64,000 nucleotides of DNA from Flavobacterium chungbukense. GTDB taxonomy: Bacteria > Bacteroidota > Bacteroidia > Flavobacteriales > Flavobacteriaceae. A program made the translations under genes and the position numbers. This document shows, piece after piece, positions 28,420-36,916 of the stretch. Location of the stretch: contig NZ_JAJGZV010000002.1 in the NCBI RefSeq assembly GCF_020805785.1, positions 558,001 to 622,000 on the forward strand, given 5' to 3'. Numbering within the stretch: position 1 is the first letter of the stretch; every line of letters starts with the position of its first letter. Below the pieces are notes generated by a model, which saw nothing but the letters and a program-made list of their open reading frames with translations, was not told the DNA's origin and did no database searches.

Positions 28420-28457
28420 AGCTTTGTCAAAGTTTAAAACTTTGTCAAAGCTTTTTT
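28420..28457 (+). terminator. Terminator after the RimB-RimK gene
   Basis: An outer stem AGCTTTG/CAAAGCT (28420-28426 with 28446-28452) and an inner stem around CAAAGTTT are followed by a T-run. The arms repeat CTTTGTCAAAG twice. Confidence 0.75.
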
Positions 28458-28479
28458 ATTTAACTTTAAAATAAAAAAT

Positions 28480-28998
28480 ATGCATTTTCCTTATTTAGAT
28501 ATTATTATACGAAGTGTTGCTGTCTATTTTTTTATGACGATAGCTCTTCGAATTTTTGGCAAAAAAGAACTTTCGCAATTAAATACCGCGGATATTATTC
28601 TAATTCTTTTAATTAGTAATTCTGTTCAAAATGCAATGGTTGGCCCCGACACGAGTCTTATTGGAGGTTTGGTTGCTGCATTGGTTTTATTTGTAATCAA
28701 CTTTATAATCAAGAAACTAACCCGTAAATACAAAGTTTTTGGAGACTTACTGCTTGACAAACCAGAAGTATTAATTCATGATGGAAAACTAGATTTTAAA
28801 GCTTTGAGTAAACTTGATATTTCTGATGAGGAATTAAAAGAAGCCATGCGAGAACACGGAATTGAATTTTTTAAAAACGTAAAACTCGCCATGTTAGAGA
28901 TTGACGGAACAATCAGCATCATTTCTGAAGATCAAAAAAACTTAAAACAAACACATTATAAAAGAAAGCACAATCATAAAAATCTTCAGAAGTTTTAA
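28480..28998 (+). CDS. DUF421 membrane protein (YetF-like)
   Basis: A 172-residue protein with three N-terminal membrane segments (about 8-26, 38-56 and 60-80) and a small cytosolic alpha/beta domain. The family block TIALRIFGKKELSQLNTADIILILLISNSVQNAM is clear, with the charged RxxGKKEL pair. The soluble part has VLIHDGKLDFKAL and EHGIEFFKNVKLAMLEIDGTISI, as in YetF/YrbG-type DUF421 proteins. Members are linked to spore or stress functions in Firmicutes, but the biochemical role is unknown. It stands alone between two terminators. Confidence 0.85.
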   Translation: MHFPYLDIIIRSVAVYFFMTIALRIFGKKELSQLNTADIILILLISNSVQNAMVGPDTSLIGGLVAALVLFVINFIIKKLTRKYKVFGDLLLDKPEVLIHDGKLDFKALSKLDISDEELKEAMREHGIEFFKNVKLAMLEIDGTISIISEDQKNLKQTHYKRKHNHKNLQKF

Positions 28999-29011
28999 TT
29001 TTCGAAACAAA

Positions 29012-29044
29012 AAAAAGCCGATTTCAAATTGAAATCGGCTTTAG
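29012..29044. terminator. Bidirectional terminator between DUF421 and pit
   Basis: A 14-bp stem (AAAGCCGATTTCAA with its complement ending 29042) lies between convergent genes, with A- and T-runs at the flanks. Confidence 0.85.
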
Positions 29045-29095
29045 AATATTTAAGAAAATGCGATTTACATCTCACATTTTTCAATAATCATTTTA

Positions 29096-30436
29096 TTAAA
29101 TAAATACACTCAAAATAAAATAAACCATACCTGCCAATAAAGCAGAAATCGGAATAGTCAAAATCCAAGCCCAGATTAAACTCACTGTAACTCCCCATCT
29201 AACGGCAGAAACACGTTTTGTTAATCCAACACCAATGATAGACCCTGTAATAGTATGTGTTGTACTTACTGGAATTTTTAAGTGTTCTGTAAAGTAAAGC
29301 GTCAAAGCACCAGCCGTTTCAGCTGCAACACCTTCAAACGAACTTACCTTTGTAATTTTAGAACCCATTGTTTTTACAATTTTCCATCCACCGCTCAAAG
29401 TTCCTGCCGCAATTGCAGAATAACATGCTAATGGAATCCAGCTTGGCATTACACCTTTAATACCTGCATCATCGTTTGGAAGAACAACATCTAACCAAGC
29501 ATCCATGTGAACACCAGGATTTGTATTTATATAAACCGCTACAGCTGCAGCAATAATACCCATTACTTTTTGAGAATCATTTCCTCCGTGACCTAAACTA
29601 AATGCCGCAGAAGACAACAACTGCATTTTCTTTAAAGCAGCATCTGCCTGATGAAGATTTAAACTGCTAAATATTAAGCAAAATGCACTTACAGTTAAAA
29701 TAATAAAAGCAACTAAAAACCATTTAATATTATGAGAATCAAACACTACACTCCAAAAATGAGAATCAAAACGAGGTTTTCCATGTTCTACAATTTCTTC
29801 ATAAGAAACCATTTGAACATACACAAACCAAATTGTTGCAAGCATTAAAGCTATAGTAAAGATTTTAGGTCCAATACTTTTACGCGAAGCATTAAGCAGC
29901 CAAATTGAAATTAAATAAGATGCTAAAGCTCCTAAAAGCGGCGCTAAAACAATAAACGCAATAATAATAAGAACTCCCGAAGGCATTCCACCATCTTTAC
30001 CAGCCTTATACCAACTCACAATCTCATACCAGTAGTGAGTTGCTCCGTCTTCTCCTACATAACCAGAAAATCCGTGAACTGCAATAGCATGAGCTACAGC
30101 CGCTCCAGCAAAACCACCAATTAATGTATGTGAAGAACTTGAAGGAATCCCTAACCACCAAGTCAATAAATTCCAGCAAATTGCCGCAATTACTCCGGCA
30201 AGAATTACAACTAGGTTAATTTCCATAGTGTGCGCTGTTTTAGCAACAGTATCTGCAACACCAAATCCGAAAACCCAATAAGCCAGAAAGTTAAAAAATG
30301 CTGCCCAGACTACCGCCTGAAAAGGCGTTAGAACCTTTGTTGCAACAACAGTCGCTATAGCATTTGCCGCATCATGAAAACCATTGATGTAATCAAAAAT
30401 TAAGGCTAGTACTATAATTAATATAAGTAGCGTCAT
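29096..30436 (-). CDS. pit: Low-affinity inorganic phosphate transporter, PiT family
   Basis: The 446-residue integral membrane protein has about 10-11 helices. Both PiT signature repeats are present: DYINGFHDAANAIATVVATK near the N-terminus and KIPVSTTHTITGSIIGVG near the C-terminus. SLGHGGNDSQKVMGI is the matching second-half motif. PiT carriers import metal-phosphate complexes by proton symport. The gene lies 31 bp downstream of a DUF47/PhoU-like gene, the usual partner of bacterial PiT transporters, so the pair is an operon. A loop of about 60 residues precedes the second half. Confidence 0.93.
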   Translation of the reverse strand: MTLLILIIVLALIFDYINGFHDAANAIATVVATKVLTPFQAVVWAAFFNFLAYWVFGFGVADTVAKTAHTMEINLVVILAGVIAAICWNLLTWWLGIPSSSSHTLIGGFAGAAVAHAIAVHGFSGYVGEDGATHYWYEIVSWYKAGKDGGMPSGVLIIIAFIVLAPLLGALASYLISIWLLNASRKSIGPKIFTIALMLATIWFVYVQMVSYEEIVEHGKPRFDSHFWSVVFDSHNIKWFLVAFIILTVSAFCLIFSSLNLHQADAALKKMQLLSSAAFSLGHGGNDSQKVMGIIAAAVAVYINTNPGVHMDAWLDVVLPNDDAGIKGVMPSWIPLACYSAIAAGTLSGGWKIVKTMGSKITKVSSFEGVAAETAGALTLYFTEHLKIPVSTTHTITGSIIGVGLTKRVSAVRWGVTVSLIWAWILTIPISALLAGMVYFILSVFI

Positions 30437-30467
30437 AAAATTATAACTTCAGAATGTGAAAATTGAA

Positions 30468-31112
30468 TTAAGAATGTTTTACAGAAATAGATTCTAGTAT
30501 GTTCGCAACACTCTTACATTTGTCTGTTGCTGATTCTAAAACAGATAACACTTCTTTATATTTAATAATATTTTTAGCATCTGTTTCGTTTTCAAAAATT
30601 TCAAAAACTGCTTTGTTATATACGTTATCAGACTTGTTTTCTAATTTATTAATTCTAGAACAAGCATCTTTAATAACTTTAAAGTTCTGTAAATTTCTCA
30701 ATTCTTTTACAGCACTATCAATATTTTGACACGCTTCAAGATTGATTTCAGTCATTTTTCTGATAGATTTTGTAATCTTATCAACCTGATACAATCTCAT
30801 ACGGCTTGAAGCACCATGAAGGTAATCGGCAACGTTGTCAATCGAAGTAATTAACGTGTGAATATCTTCTCTGTCAAATGGAGTAATAAAGTTTCTGCTT
30901 AACTCAAGGTTTGTCTGACGTGTGATGTCTTCTCCTTTTTGTTCTAATTCGTCAATTTTTTGAAAAAGAATTTCTCTTTCTTTTAAAGGTAAATTTACAG
31001 CTTCGTGTAAGTTAGAAGCTAATTCAATTAAATTGCTTGAAGCCTCTTCAAAAAGTGGAAAGAATTTTTTGTCTTTCGGCACTAAAAATTGGAAAATACT
31101 GTTTATTGACAT
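30468..31112 (-). CDS. DUF47 / PhoU-like Pit accessory protein
   Basis: A 214-residue all-helical soluble protein with the DUF47 pattern: FFPLFEEASSNLIELASNLHEAV, the metal-binding-like block TPFDREDIHTLITSIDNVADYL, and the late repeat KYKEVLSVLESATDKCKSVANI. DUF47 proteins resemble PhoU, and I know them to be encoded next to pit genes, where they are thought to control transport. Here it is the first gene of the pair, 31 bp ahead of pit. No DNA-binding domain is present. Confidence 0.9.
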   Translation of the reverse strand: MSINSIFQFLVPKDKKFFPLFEEASSNLIELASNLHEAVNLPLKEREILFQKIDELEQKGEDITRQTNLELSRNFITPFDREDIHTLITSIDNVADYLHGASSRMRLYQVDKITKSIRKMTEINLEACQNIDSAVKELRNLQNFKVIKDACSRINKLENKSDNVYNKAVFEIFENETDAKNIIKYKEVLSVLESATDKCKSVANILESISVKHS

Positions 31113-31161
31113 TGTTTTATTTTTGATAGCGCAAAATTACCTTCAATAACACGTTTCAGTG

Positions 31162-32676
31162 TTAAGCCATTGTTAACAAATCGTTTTCAATTTGAAAACT
31201 CTCAAGAAATAAAACCGTGTTTTCTATATCATTATGTAAGATTCTGTCTTCTTTCACCAAAGGCACAACTTCTCTATAACTATTTAAGAACATTTCGATA
31301 AAATCACTTGATTTTAGTGGCTCTCTGTAAGCAATTGCCTGTGAAGCATTCAACAATTCAATCGCTAAAATACGCTCTAAATTATCTAAAATTCGTAAGG
31401 CTTTTGTAGCTCCATTTGCTCCCATACTCACGTGATCTTCTTGTCCGTTACTTGAAACAATACTATCAATACTTGCAGGCGTAGCTAATTGCTTGTTCTG
31501 ACTCGCAATACTTGCTGCAGTATACTGTGGAATCATCAAACCAGAATTTAACCCTGGATTATCAACCAAAAATGCTGGAAGATTACGCAATCCCGAAATT
31601 AACTGATACGTTCTTCTCTCCGAAATACTTCCTAATTCAGCCAAAGCTATTGCCATAAAATCTAAAGCCAAAGCTAAAGGCTGCCCGTGGAAATTTCCAC
31701 CAGAAATAATCTGATCGGCTTCTATAAATATATTTGGATTATCGGTAACTGAGTTGATTTCTGTTTTGAATACTTTACGGACATAGTCGATCGCATCTTT
31801 TGAAGCGCCATGAACCTGAGGCATACAGCGGAAAGAGTACGGATCTTGAACGTGTTTTTTTTCTTGAGTTATGATTTCACTTCCTTCTAAGAATTCCGTA
31901 ATTCGTTGAGCCGTTACAATTTGTCCTTTGTGCGGGCGAATATAATGTATCAATTCGTTAAATGGCTCAATTCTTCCATCAAAACCTTCTAAAGAAATAG
32001 TTCCGATTAAATCTGCCAAATAAGAATATTTATACGCTTTAATTAAAATATGAGCTCCGTAAGCACTCATAAACTGCGTTCCGTTTAACAAAGCCAAACC
32101 TTCTTTAGACTGCAAAACGATTGGTTGCCAGTTAAAATGCTTTAAAACTTCAGCAGAAGCAACTTTTTTACCTTCAAAAAGAACAATTCCCTCTCCAATC
32201 AAAGGCAAAGATAAATGTGCCAAAGGTGCCAAATCTCCAGAAGCGCCAAGTGAACCTTGTGTATAAATTATAGGAAGAATATCACTATTATAAAAATCAA
32301 CCAAACGCTGTAAGGTTACCAACTGAATTCCAGAATATCCATAACTTAAAGATTGAATTTTAAGCAACAGCATCATTTTTACAATTTCGGCAGGCACTTC
32401 TTCTCCTGTTCCGCAAGCGTGAGATTTTACTAGATTTTCCTGAAGTTTAGATAAATTTTCATTTGAGATTTTTACGCTATATAAAGATCCAAAACCAGTA
32501 TTGATTCCGTAAATTGGAGCTGTGTGCGTTGCCATTTTTTTATCTAAATAATCACGACATTTCTGAACATTTACCTTAGCTTCTTCAGATAGTTCAAGCA
32601 TTTTATTATTACTTAAAATTTCTTGTAACGTTTCTAAAGTTATGGTTTCAGTACTTATATAATGAATCTCTCTCAT
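31162..32676 (-). CDS. hutH: Histidine ammonia-lyase
   Basis: HutH deaminates histidine to urocanate. The 504-residue enzyme has Ala145-Ser146-Gly147 (in GSLGASGDLAPL), which cyclise to the MIO cofactor. Substrate choice between histidine and aromatic lyases is readable: Ser85-His86 in KSHACGTGE and Glu413 in GQEDHVSMG are the histidine-type residues, whereas Tyr/Phe lyases have Gln at the latter site. The rest of the hut pathway (hutU, hutI, hutG) is not beside it. It is on the same strand as, and 49 bp upstream of, the phosphate genes but is probably unrelated. Confidence 0.92.
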   Translation of the reverse strand: MREIHYISTETITLETLQEILSNNKMLELSEEAKVNVQKCRDYLDKKMATHTAPIYGINTGFGSLYSVKISNENLSKLQENLVKSHACGTGEEVPAEIVKMMLLLKIQSLSYGYSGIQLVTLQRLVDFYNSDILPIIYTQGSLGASGDLAPLAHLSLPLIGEGIVLFEGKKVASAEVLKHFNWQPIVLQSKEGLALLNGTQFMSAYGAHILIKAYKYSYLADLIGTISLEGFDGRIEPFNELIHYIRPHKGQIVTAQRITEFLEGSEIITQEKKHVQDPYSFRCMPQVHGASKDAIDYVRKVFKTEINSVTDNPNIFIEADQIISGGNFHGQPLALALDFMAIALAELGSISERRTYQLISGLRNLPAFLVDNPGLNSGLMIPQYTAASIASQNKQLATPASIDSIVSSNGQEDHVSMGANGATKALRILDNLERILAIELLNASQAIAYREPLKSSDFIEMFLNSYREVVPLVKEDRILHNDIENTVLFLESFQIENDLLTMA

Positions 32677-33009
32677 GATTATTTTAAATTAAGGCATCAA
32701 AATTCAACAAATCAATATTAAAAAGCAACAATTTATCACAATAATTAAAATCCGCCTTTGCGTATTTGAACTCTTTTATTTATTTCATAAAACTAAAATT
32801 TATCCTTATATCCATTCTATCGCCAGTTTTTCCTTAAAAATCAATTCATTGTATTGGTTTTAAATCTAAAAAAAGAATCCTAAAATATGTCAAAACCTCA
32901 ATATAGCTTATCTAATTTTAACAAATACTCAATATTGATTTTTTGAGATTTGAATTATTAAAATATTCGCAAAAAGGCAATAAGAGTTTTTAATCCTGCT
33001 TAAAAAATG
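32677..33009. other. Intergenic region between hutH and the threonine leader
   Basis: About 330 bp of very AT-rich sequence between divergent transcription units. A short CTCAA/TTGAG hairpin lies near 32930-32950. No open frame, repeat array or consensus promoter for hutH was seen. Confidence 0.5.
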
Positions 33010-33017
33010 TACTTTTG
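32987..33017 (+). promoter_or_regulatory. Predicted promoter of the threonine operon
   Basis: TACTTTTG at 33010-33017 is an exact TAnnTTTG -7 box. A TTTT at 32987-32990, with a 19-nt spacer, stands for the -33 box. Transcription would start only a few bases before the leader-peptide ATG at 33029. Confidence 0.6.
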
Positions 33018-33028
33018 GAAAATCAAAA

Positions 33029-33130
33029 ATGAAAAGTAACAGCACAAAATATACATCTTCAATGACAACTCCAACTCGAGTTGCAATTGCTGTTACCATT
33101 ATTTCTACTACAACAACTACTACCCCTTAG
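33029..33130 (+). CDS. thr operon leader peptide
   Basis: A 33-codon open frame (ATG 33029, TAG 33128) encodes a peptide with 12 threonines and 3 isoleucines. It includes six Thr codons in a row (33107-33124) directly before the final Pro codon and stop. It sits between a good promoter and thrA, the first gene of a Thr biosynthesis operon. This is the classic design of an attenuation leader peptide, in which scarce Thr-tRNA stalls the ribosome. No SD is visible. Overlapping hairpins follow at once. The peptide itself should have no other function. Confidence 0.85.
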   Translation: MKSNSTKYTSSMTTPTRVAIAVTIISTTTTTTP

Positions 33131-33194
33131 GGGTATACATTTTTACATATAATCCAGGTTATCTATACTTTTTTCTTAAAAGAAGAAAGGTATT
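33121..33194 (+). promoter_or_regulatory. Candidate attenuator of the thr operon
   Basis: Three mutually exclusive pairings can be drawn. Segment 1 TACCCC (33121-33126) pairs with segment 2 GGGGTA (33130-33135). Segment 2 as GTATA (33133-33137) pairs with segment 3 TATAC (33164-33168), which is followed by six Ts. Segment 3 (33165-33177) pairs with segment 4 (33181-33193). The Thr codon run ends within segment 1, so a stalled ribosome would free segment 2. Which stem is the terminator is not clear: the T-run follows 2:3, not 3:4. Confidence 0.6.
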
Positions 33195-33262
33195 GGATAC
33201 ATAAAAAACATTTACAACAAAAAAATAGTCACAGTTTTCAGTTTCAGTTCACAGCAAATAAC

Positions 33263-33300
33263 CTTTGAACCTTTGTTACTCAAAATCTTTGCACCTTATT
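33263..33300 (+). repeat. 8-bp-phased array before thrA
   Basis: Units CTTTGAAC, CTTTGTTA, CTCAAAAT and CTTTGCAC in exact 8-bp phase are followed by CTTATTAAAAAA. The array ends 15 bp before the thrA ATG. Confidence 0.7.
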
Positions 33301-33315
33301 AAAAAATATCACAAA

Positions 33316-35763
33316 ATGAAAATATTAAAATTTGGCGGAACTTCGGTAGCCAATGCTCAAAATATAAAACTCGTTCTTGAAATTGTCAAACAAAAAGCCG
33401 AAAAGGATAAAGTAGTTGTTGTAGTCTCTGCATTAAGCAAAGTAACAGATTTACTGCAATTGGCTGCGGCAAAAGCGGCTGCAAATGACGAAAGTTTTAG
33501 AGATGTTGTTGCAGAAATTGAGAAAAAACATCTTGACACTTTAAAAGAATTAATTCCGGTTAGTGAGCAAAGCAGTTTATTGAGTCACGTAAAAAGAATC
33601 ATTAATCATTTAGAAACTTTATTAGACGGTTGTTTCTTATTGGGAGAATTATCTCCAAGAACTGCCGATACCATTTTAAGTTTCGGAGAATTGCTTTCTT
33701 CTTTTATTATTGCGAAAGCCTATCAGCAAATTAATAGCGACGCCGTTTACAAAGACAGTCGTGAATTAATCAAAACAGATAATAACTTTGGGAAAGCAGT
33801 TGTAAACTTCGAAGTTTCTAATCAATTAATTAAAGAATATTTCGCTGAAAACAAATCTCAAATCAATATTTTACCTGGATTTATTGCTCAAACTTTAGAC
33901 GGAATCACTTCTACTTTAGGACGTGGCGGATCTGATTATACTGCTGCCATTATTGCAGGAGCAATCGATGCAGAACAACTTGAAATCTGGACAGACGTAA
34001 ACGGAATGTTTACTGCAAACCCAAAAATTGTAAAACAAGCACAACCAATTGCAAACATTTCGTATCAGGAAGCGATGGAATTGTCGCATTTTGGTGCTAA
34101 AGTTTTGTATCCACCAACGATTCAGCCTGTTTTAAGAAAAAACATTCCGATTTTAATTAAAAATACTTTTGAGCCAGAAGCTATAGGAACTTTAATTTCA
34201 AATCAAATTTCATCAAATGATACTGTTGTAAAAGGAATCAGCCATATTGATCATATTTCGTTATTAACACTTGAAGGTCCAGGAATGATTGGAGTTGCAG
34301 GTTCTTCTAGACGTTTGTTTGAAGTATTGTCTCAGGAAAAAATCAACGTTATTTTTATTACTCAAGCGTCTTCTGAACATTCTATTTGTATCGGAATTTT
34401 AAATTCTGATGCTGAAAATGCTGAAAATGCAATTAACAAAGCTTTTGAGATTGAAATTTCGCAAAACAAAATCGATCCTTGTTATGTAGAAAAAGATCTT
34501 TGCATTATTGCTTTGGTGGGTGAAAACATGAAAAATCACCAAGGTTTAAGCGGAAGAATGTTTTCTACTTTAGGAAAAAACAACGTAAATATTCGTGCGA
34601 TTGCGCAAGGTGCTTCTGAAAGAAACATCTCGACTGTAATTAACGAAAGAGACGTTAAAAAAGCGTTGAATACGCTACACGAGAATTTCTTCGAAGAAAA
34701 TACGAAACAGTTGAATTTATTTGTAATGGGAGTTGGAAATGTCGGTGAGAAATTCATCGAGCAGATTCACAGCCAAAAGAAATTCTTGAAAGATAATTTA
34801 AAGATTAACGTTCGTGTTATTGCTTTGTCAAATTCCAAAAAAATGATTTTTGATGAAGATGGAATTTCTTTAAAAAATTGGGATTCCGCTTTAAGCGAAG
34901 GCGAACCAGCTAGTATTGAAGAATTCATTAAAAAAGCAAAAGACCTAAATTTACGTAACAGTATTTTTGTGGACATTACAGCAAACGCAACGGTTTCTGA
35001 GGCATACGAGAAATTCTTAAAAGAAAGTATTGCGGTTGTAACTTGCAACAAAATTGCTTGTTCATCTGCTTATGACAATTATAAAAAATTAAAAAATTTA
35101 TCTCGCCAATACAACGCTCCTTTCTTGTTTGAAACGAATGTTGGTGCGGGATTACCAATTATAGATACCGTAAAAAATCTGATTGCATCTGGTGATAAAG
35201 TGCATAAAATTCAGGCCGTTTTATCTGGAAGTTTGAACTTTATTTTCAACAATTTCGATAAAGACAATTCTTTCCACGATGTGGTAAAAGAAGCTGGAGT
35301 TCAAGGTTTCACAGAACCAGATCCGAAAATCGACTTAAGCGGAATCGACGTAGCTCGTAAAATATTAATTCTAATTCGCGAAAGCGGTTACGAAATGGAT
35401 ATTGATGCCATTGCAAATGAATCATTCTTACCAGCAGATTGTTTAGCAACAACAAACAACGAAGATTTCTTTGCTTCATTAATCAAACACGCTGCTCATT
35501 TTGAAGGTATTTACAGCGAAGCTTTAGCCAAAGATTCAAGATTGAAATACGTAGCGCAATTCGAAAACGGAAAAGCAAGCGTAGGTCTGCAATTCATTCC
35601 AAAAGATCATCCTTTTTACAATTTAGAAGGAAAAGACAATATTGTATTGTTCTACACAGATCGTTACGTAGATCAGCCTTTATTGATCAAAGGTGCCGGA
35701 GCTGGAGCAGCTGTTACAGCATCAGGAATTTTTGCCGACGTTATTAGAATTGGAAACGTTTAG
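33316..35763 (+). CDS. thrA: Bifunctional aspartate kinase / homoserine dehydrogenase
   Basis: ThrA phosphorylates aspartate and later reduces aspartate semialdehyde to homoserine. I set the start at ATG 33316 (MKILKFGGTSV), giving 815 residues. An in-frame codon 51 bp earlier lies inside the repeat array and adds a non-family extension. The kinase domain (1 to about 290) has KFGGTSVAN and GRGGSDYTAA. Two ACT-type regulatory modules follow (about 305-450). The dehydrogenase (from about 460) has the nucleotide loop MGVGNVGEKF and the catalytic block GSLNFIFNNF. It is the first structural gene of thrABC behind a leader peptide, so threonine control is expected. Confidence 0.96.
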   Translation: MKILKFGGTSVANAQNIKLVLEIVKQKAEKDKVVVVVSALSKVTDLLQLAAAKAAANDESFRDVVAEIEKKHLDTLKELIPVSEQSSLLSHVKRIINHLETLLDGCFLLGELSPRTADTILSFGELLSSFIIAKAYQQINSDAVYKDSRELIKTDNNFGKAVVNFEVSNQLIKEYFAENKSQINILPGFIAQTLDGITSTLGRGGSDYTAAIIAGAIDAEQLEIWTDVNGMFTANPKIVKQAQPIANISYQEAMELSHFGAKVLYPPTIQPVLRKNIPILIKNTFEPEAIGTLISNQISSNDTVVKGISHIDHISLLTLEGPGMIGVAGSSRRLFEVLSQEKINVIFITQASSEHSICIGILNSDAENAENAINKAFEIEISQNKIDPCYVEKDLCIIALVGENMKNHQGLSGRMFSTLGKNNVNIRAIAQGASERNISTVINERDVKKALNTLHENFFEENTKQLNLFVMGVGNVGEKFIEQIHSQKKFLKDNLKINVRVIALSNSKKMIFDEDGISLKNWDSALSEGEPASIEEFIKKAKDLNLRNSIFVDITANATVSEAYEKFLKESIAVVTCNKIACSSAYDNYKKLKNLSRQYNAPFLFETNVGAGLPIIDTVKNLIASGDKVHKIQAVLSGSLNFIFNNFDKDNSFHDVVKEAGVQGFTEPDPKIDLSGIDVARKILILIRESGYEMDIDAIANESFLPADCLATTNNEDFFASLIKHAAHFEGIYSEALAKDSRLKYVAQFENGKASVGLQFIPKDHPFYNLEGKDNIVLFYTDRYVDQPLLIKGAGAGAAVTASGIFADVIRIGNV

Positions 35764-35906
35764 TGAGTGACAAAGTAACAAAGAAACAAAGGTTCAAAGT
35801 TTTTTCCTTTGTCAATTTGTCACTTTTTCACTTTGAATCTTAAAAAAACAATAAGTAGTAAAGCCTCTGTTACTTTGTCACTTTGCTACTTTGAACCTAT
35901 TAACAA
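35763..35906. repeat. Three 8-bp-phased arrays filling the thrA-thrB gap
   Basis: The whole 143-bp spacer is repeat. An inverted array at 35763-35799 begins at the last base of the thrA stop codon. A forward array at 35807-35838 (CTTTGTCA, ATTTGTCA, CTTTTTCA, CTTTGAAT) is followed by CTT and an A-run. A second forward array at 35865-35896 (CTCTGTTA, CTTTGTCA, CTTTGCTA, CTTTGAAC) runs into CTATTAACAA and the thrB ATG. Inverted and forward arrays can pair in RNA. Confidence 0.8.
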
Positions 35907-36830
35907 ATGACACAAATTAAACTATTTTGCCCGGCAACTATCGCGAATCTTTCGTGCGGATTTGACGTACTTGGACTTTGCTTAGACAATGCGGGCGATG
36001 AAATGATTGTTCGAAAAGTCGATCAAAAAGGAGTTCGAATCACTAAAATTGTGGGTGCCGATTTGCCTTTGGAAACCGAGAAAAACGTTTCTGGAGTAGC
36101 AGCTTTAGCAATGTTGGAAACTTTGGACGAATTGGATTTTGGATTCGAAATCGAAATTTATAAAAACATAAAAGCAGGAAGCGGAATTGGAAGCAGTGCT
36201 GCAAGTTCTGCGGGAGCGGTTTTCGGAATTAATGAATTATTGGGAAGACCGTATTCTCGTAAAGATTTGGTTCAGTTTGCGATGCAGGGCGAAAAATTAG
36301 CCAGCGGAAACGCACACGCCGACAACGTTGCTCCTGCCCTTTTAGGCGGCTTTACTTTGGTAAGAAGTTATGCGCCTCTTGATATTATCAGAATTGACAG
36401 CCCAGAGGAATTGTACGCAACTGTGGTTCATCCGCAAATTGAATTGAAAACTTCTGACGCACGTTCGGTTTTAAAACAAAACGTTTCCCTAAAAAGCGCC
36501 ATCATGCAATGGGGAAATGTGGGCGGATTGGTTGCAGGTCTTTACACAAAAGATTACGAACTAATTGGACGTTCGCTTCATGACGAAATCGTTGAGCCTT
36601 TAAGAAGCGTTTTAATTCCAGGATTTGATCAAATCAAACAAACGGCTTACGAAAACGGCGCTTTAGGTTCTGGAATTTCAGGTTCTGGTCCGTCGATTTT
36701 CGCTTTAAGCAGAGGAAAAGAAACTGCGGAAAAAATCGCAAAAGCCATGAGCGACGTTTACGAAAAAATGAATTTGCCATATGAAATTCATGTTTCGAAA
36801 ATTAATCCGGATGGCGTAAGAATTTTGTAA
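35907..36830 (+). CDS. thrB: Homoserine kinase
   Basis: ThrB phosphorylates homoserine, the fourth enzymatic activity of threonine synthesis. The 307-residue GHMP kinase has the N-terminal substrate strand PATIANLSCGFDVLG, the ATP loop GSGIGSSAASSAGAVFG (about 92-108) and the C-terminal glycine motif GSGISGSGPSIFAL. Its length and motif order are those of the family. It lies between thrA and thrC. A repeat array supplies its leader up to the ATG. Confidence 0.95.
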   Translation: MTQIKLFCPATIANLSCGFDVLGLCLDNAGDEMIVRKVDQKGVRITKIVGADLPLETEKNVSGVAALAMLETLDELDFGFEIEIYKNIKAGSGIGSSAASSAGAVFGINELLGRPYSRKDLVQFAMQGEKLASGNAHADNVAPALLGGFTLVRSYAPLDIIRIDSPEELYATVVHPQIELKTSDARSVLKQNVSLKSAIMQWGNVGGLVAGLYTKDYELIGRSLHDEIVEPLRSVLIPGFDQIKQTAYENGALGSGISGSGPSIFALSRGKETAEKIAKAMSDVYEKMNLPYEIHVSKINPDGVRIL

Positions 36831-36848
36831 AATAAGTAACTAGTACTT

Positions 36849-36889
36849 AGTGATTAGTCCTTAGCTTCAAAAACTAAAGACTAATCACT
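36849..36889. repeat. Inverted repeat in the thrB-thrC gap
   Basis: AGTGATTAGTCCTTAG at 36849-36864 is the reverse complement of 36874-36889 with one mismatch. Further CACTAGAGACTAATAACTAATCACT-like text continues to the thrC start. It resembles the other unit repeats but with ACTAAT-type units of 7-8 bp. Confidence 0.7.
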
Positions 36890-36916
36890 AGAGACTAATA
36901 ACTAATCACTAAAATA

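Noticed and set aside
31162..32676. Tyrosine or phenylalanine ammonia-lyase instead of histidine ammonia-lyase
   Set aside because: Glu413 in GQEDHVSMG and Ser85-His86 are of the histidine type. Aromatic lyases carry Gln at the Glu position.
33265..33315. A 17-residue N-terminal extension of thrA
   Set aside because: It lies inside the 8-bp repeat array and is unlike the family. MKILKFGGTS at 33316 is the normal start.
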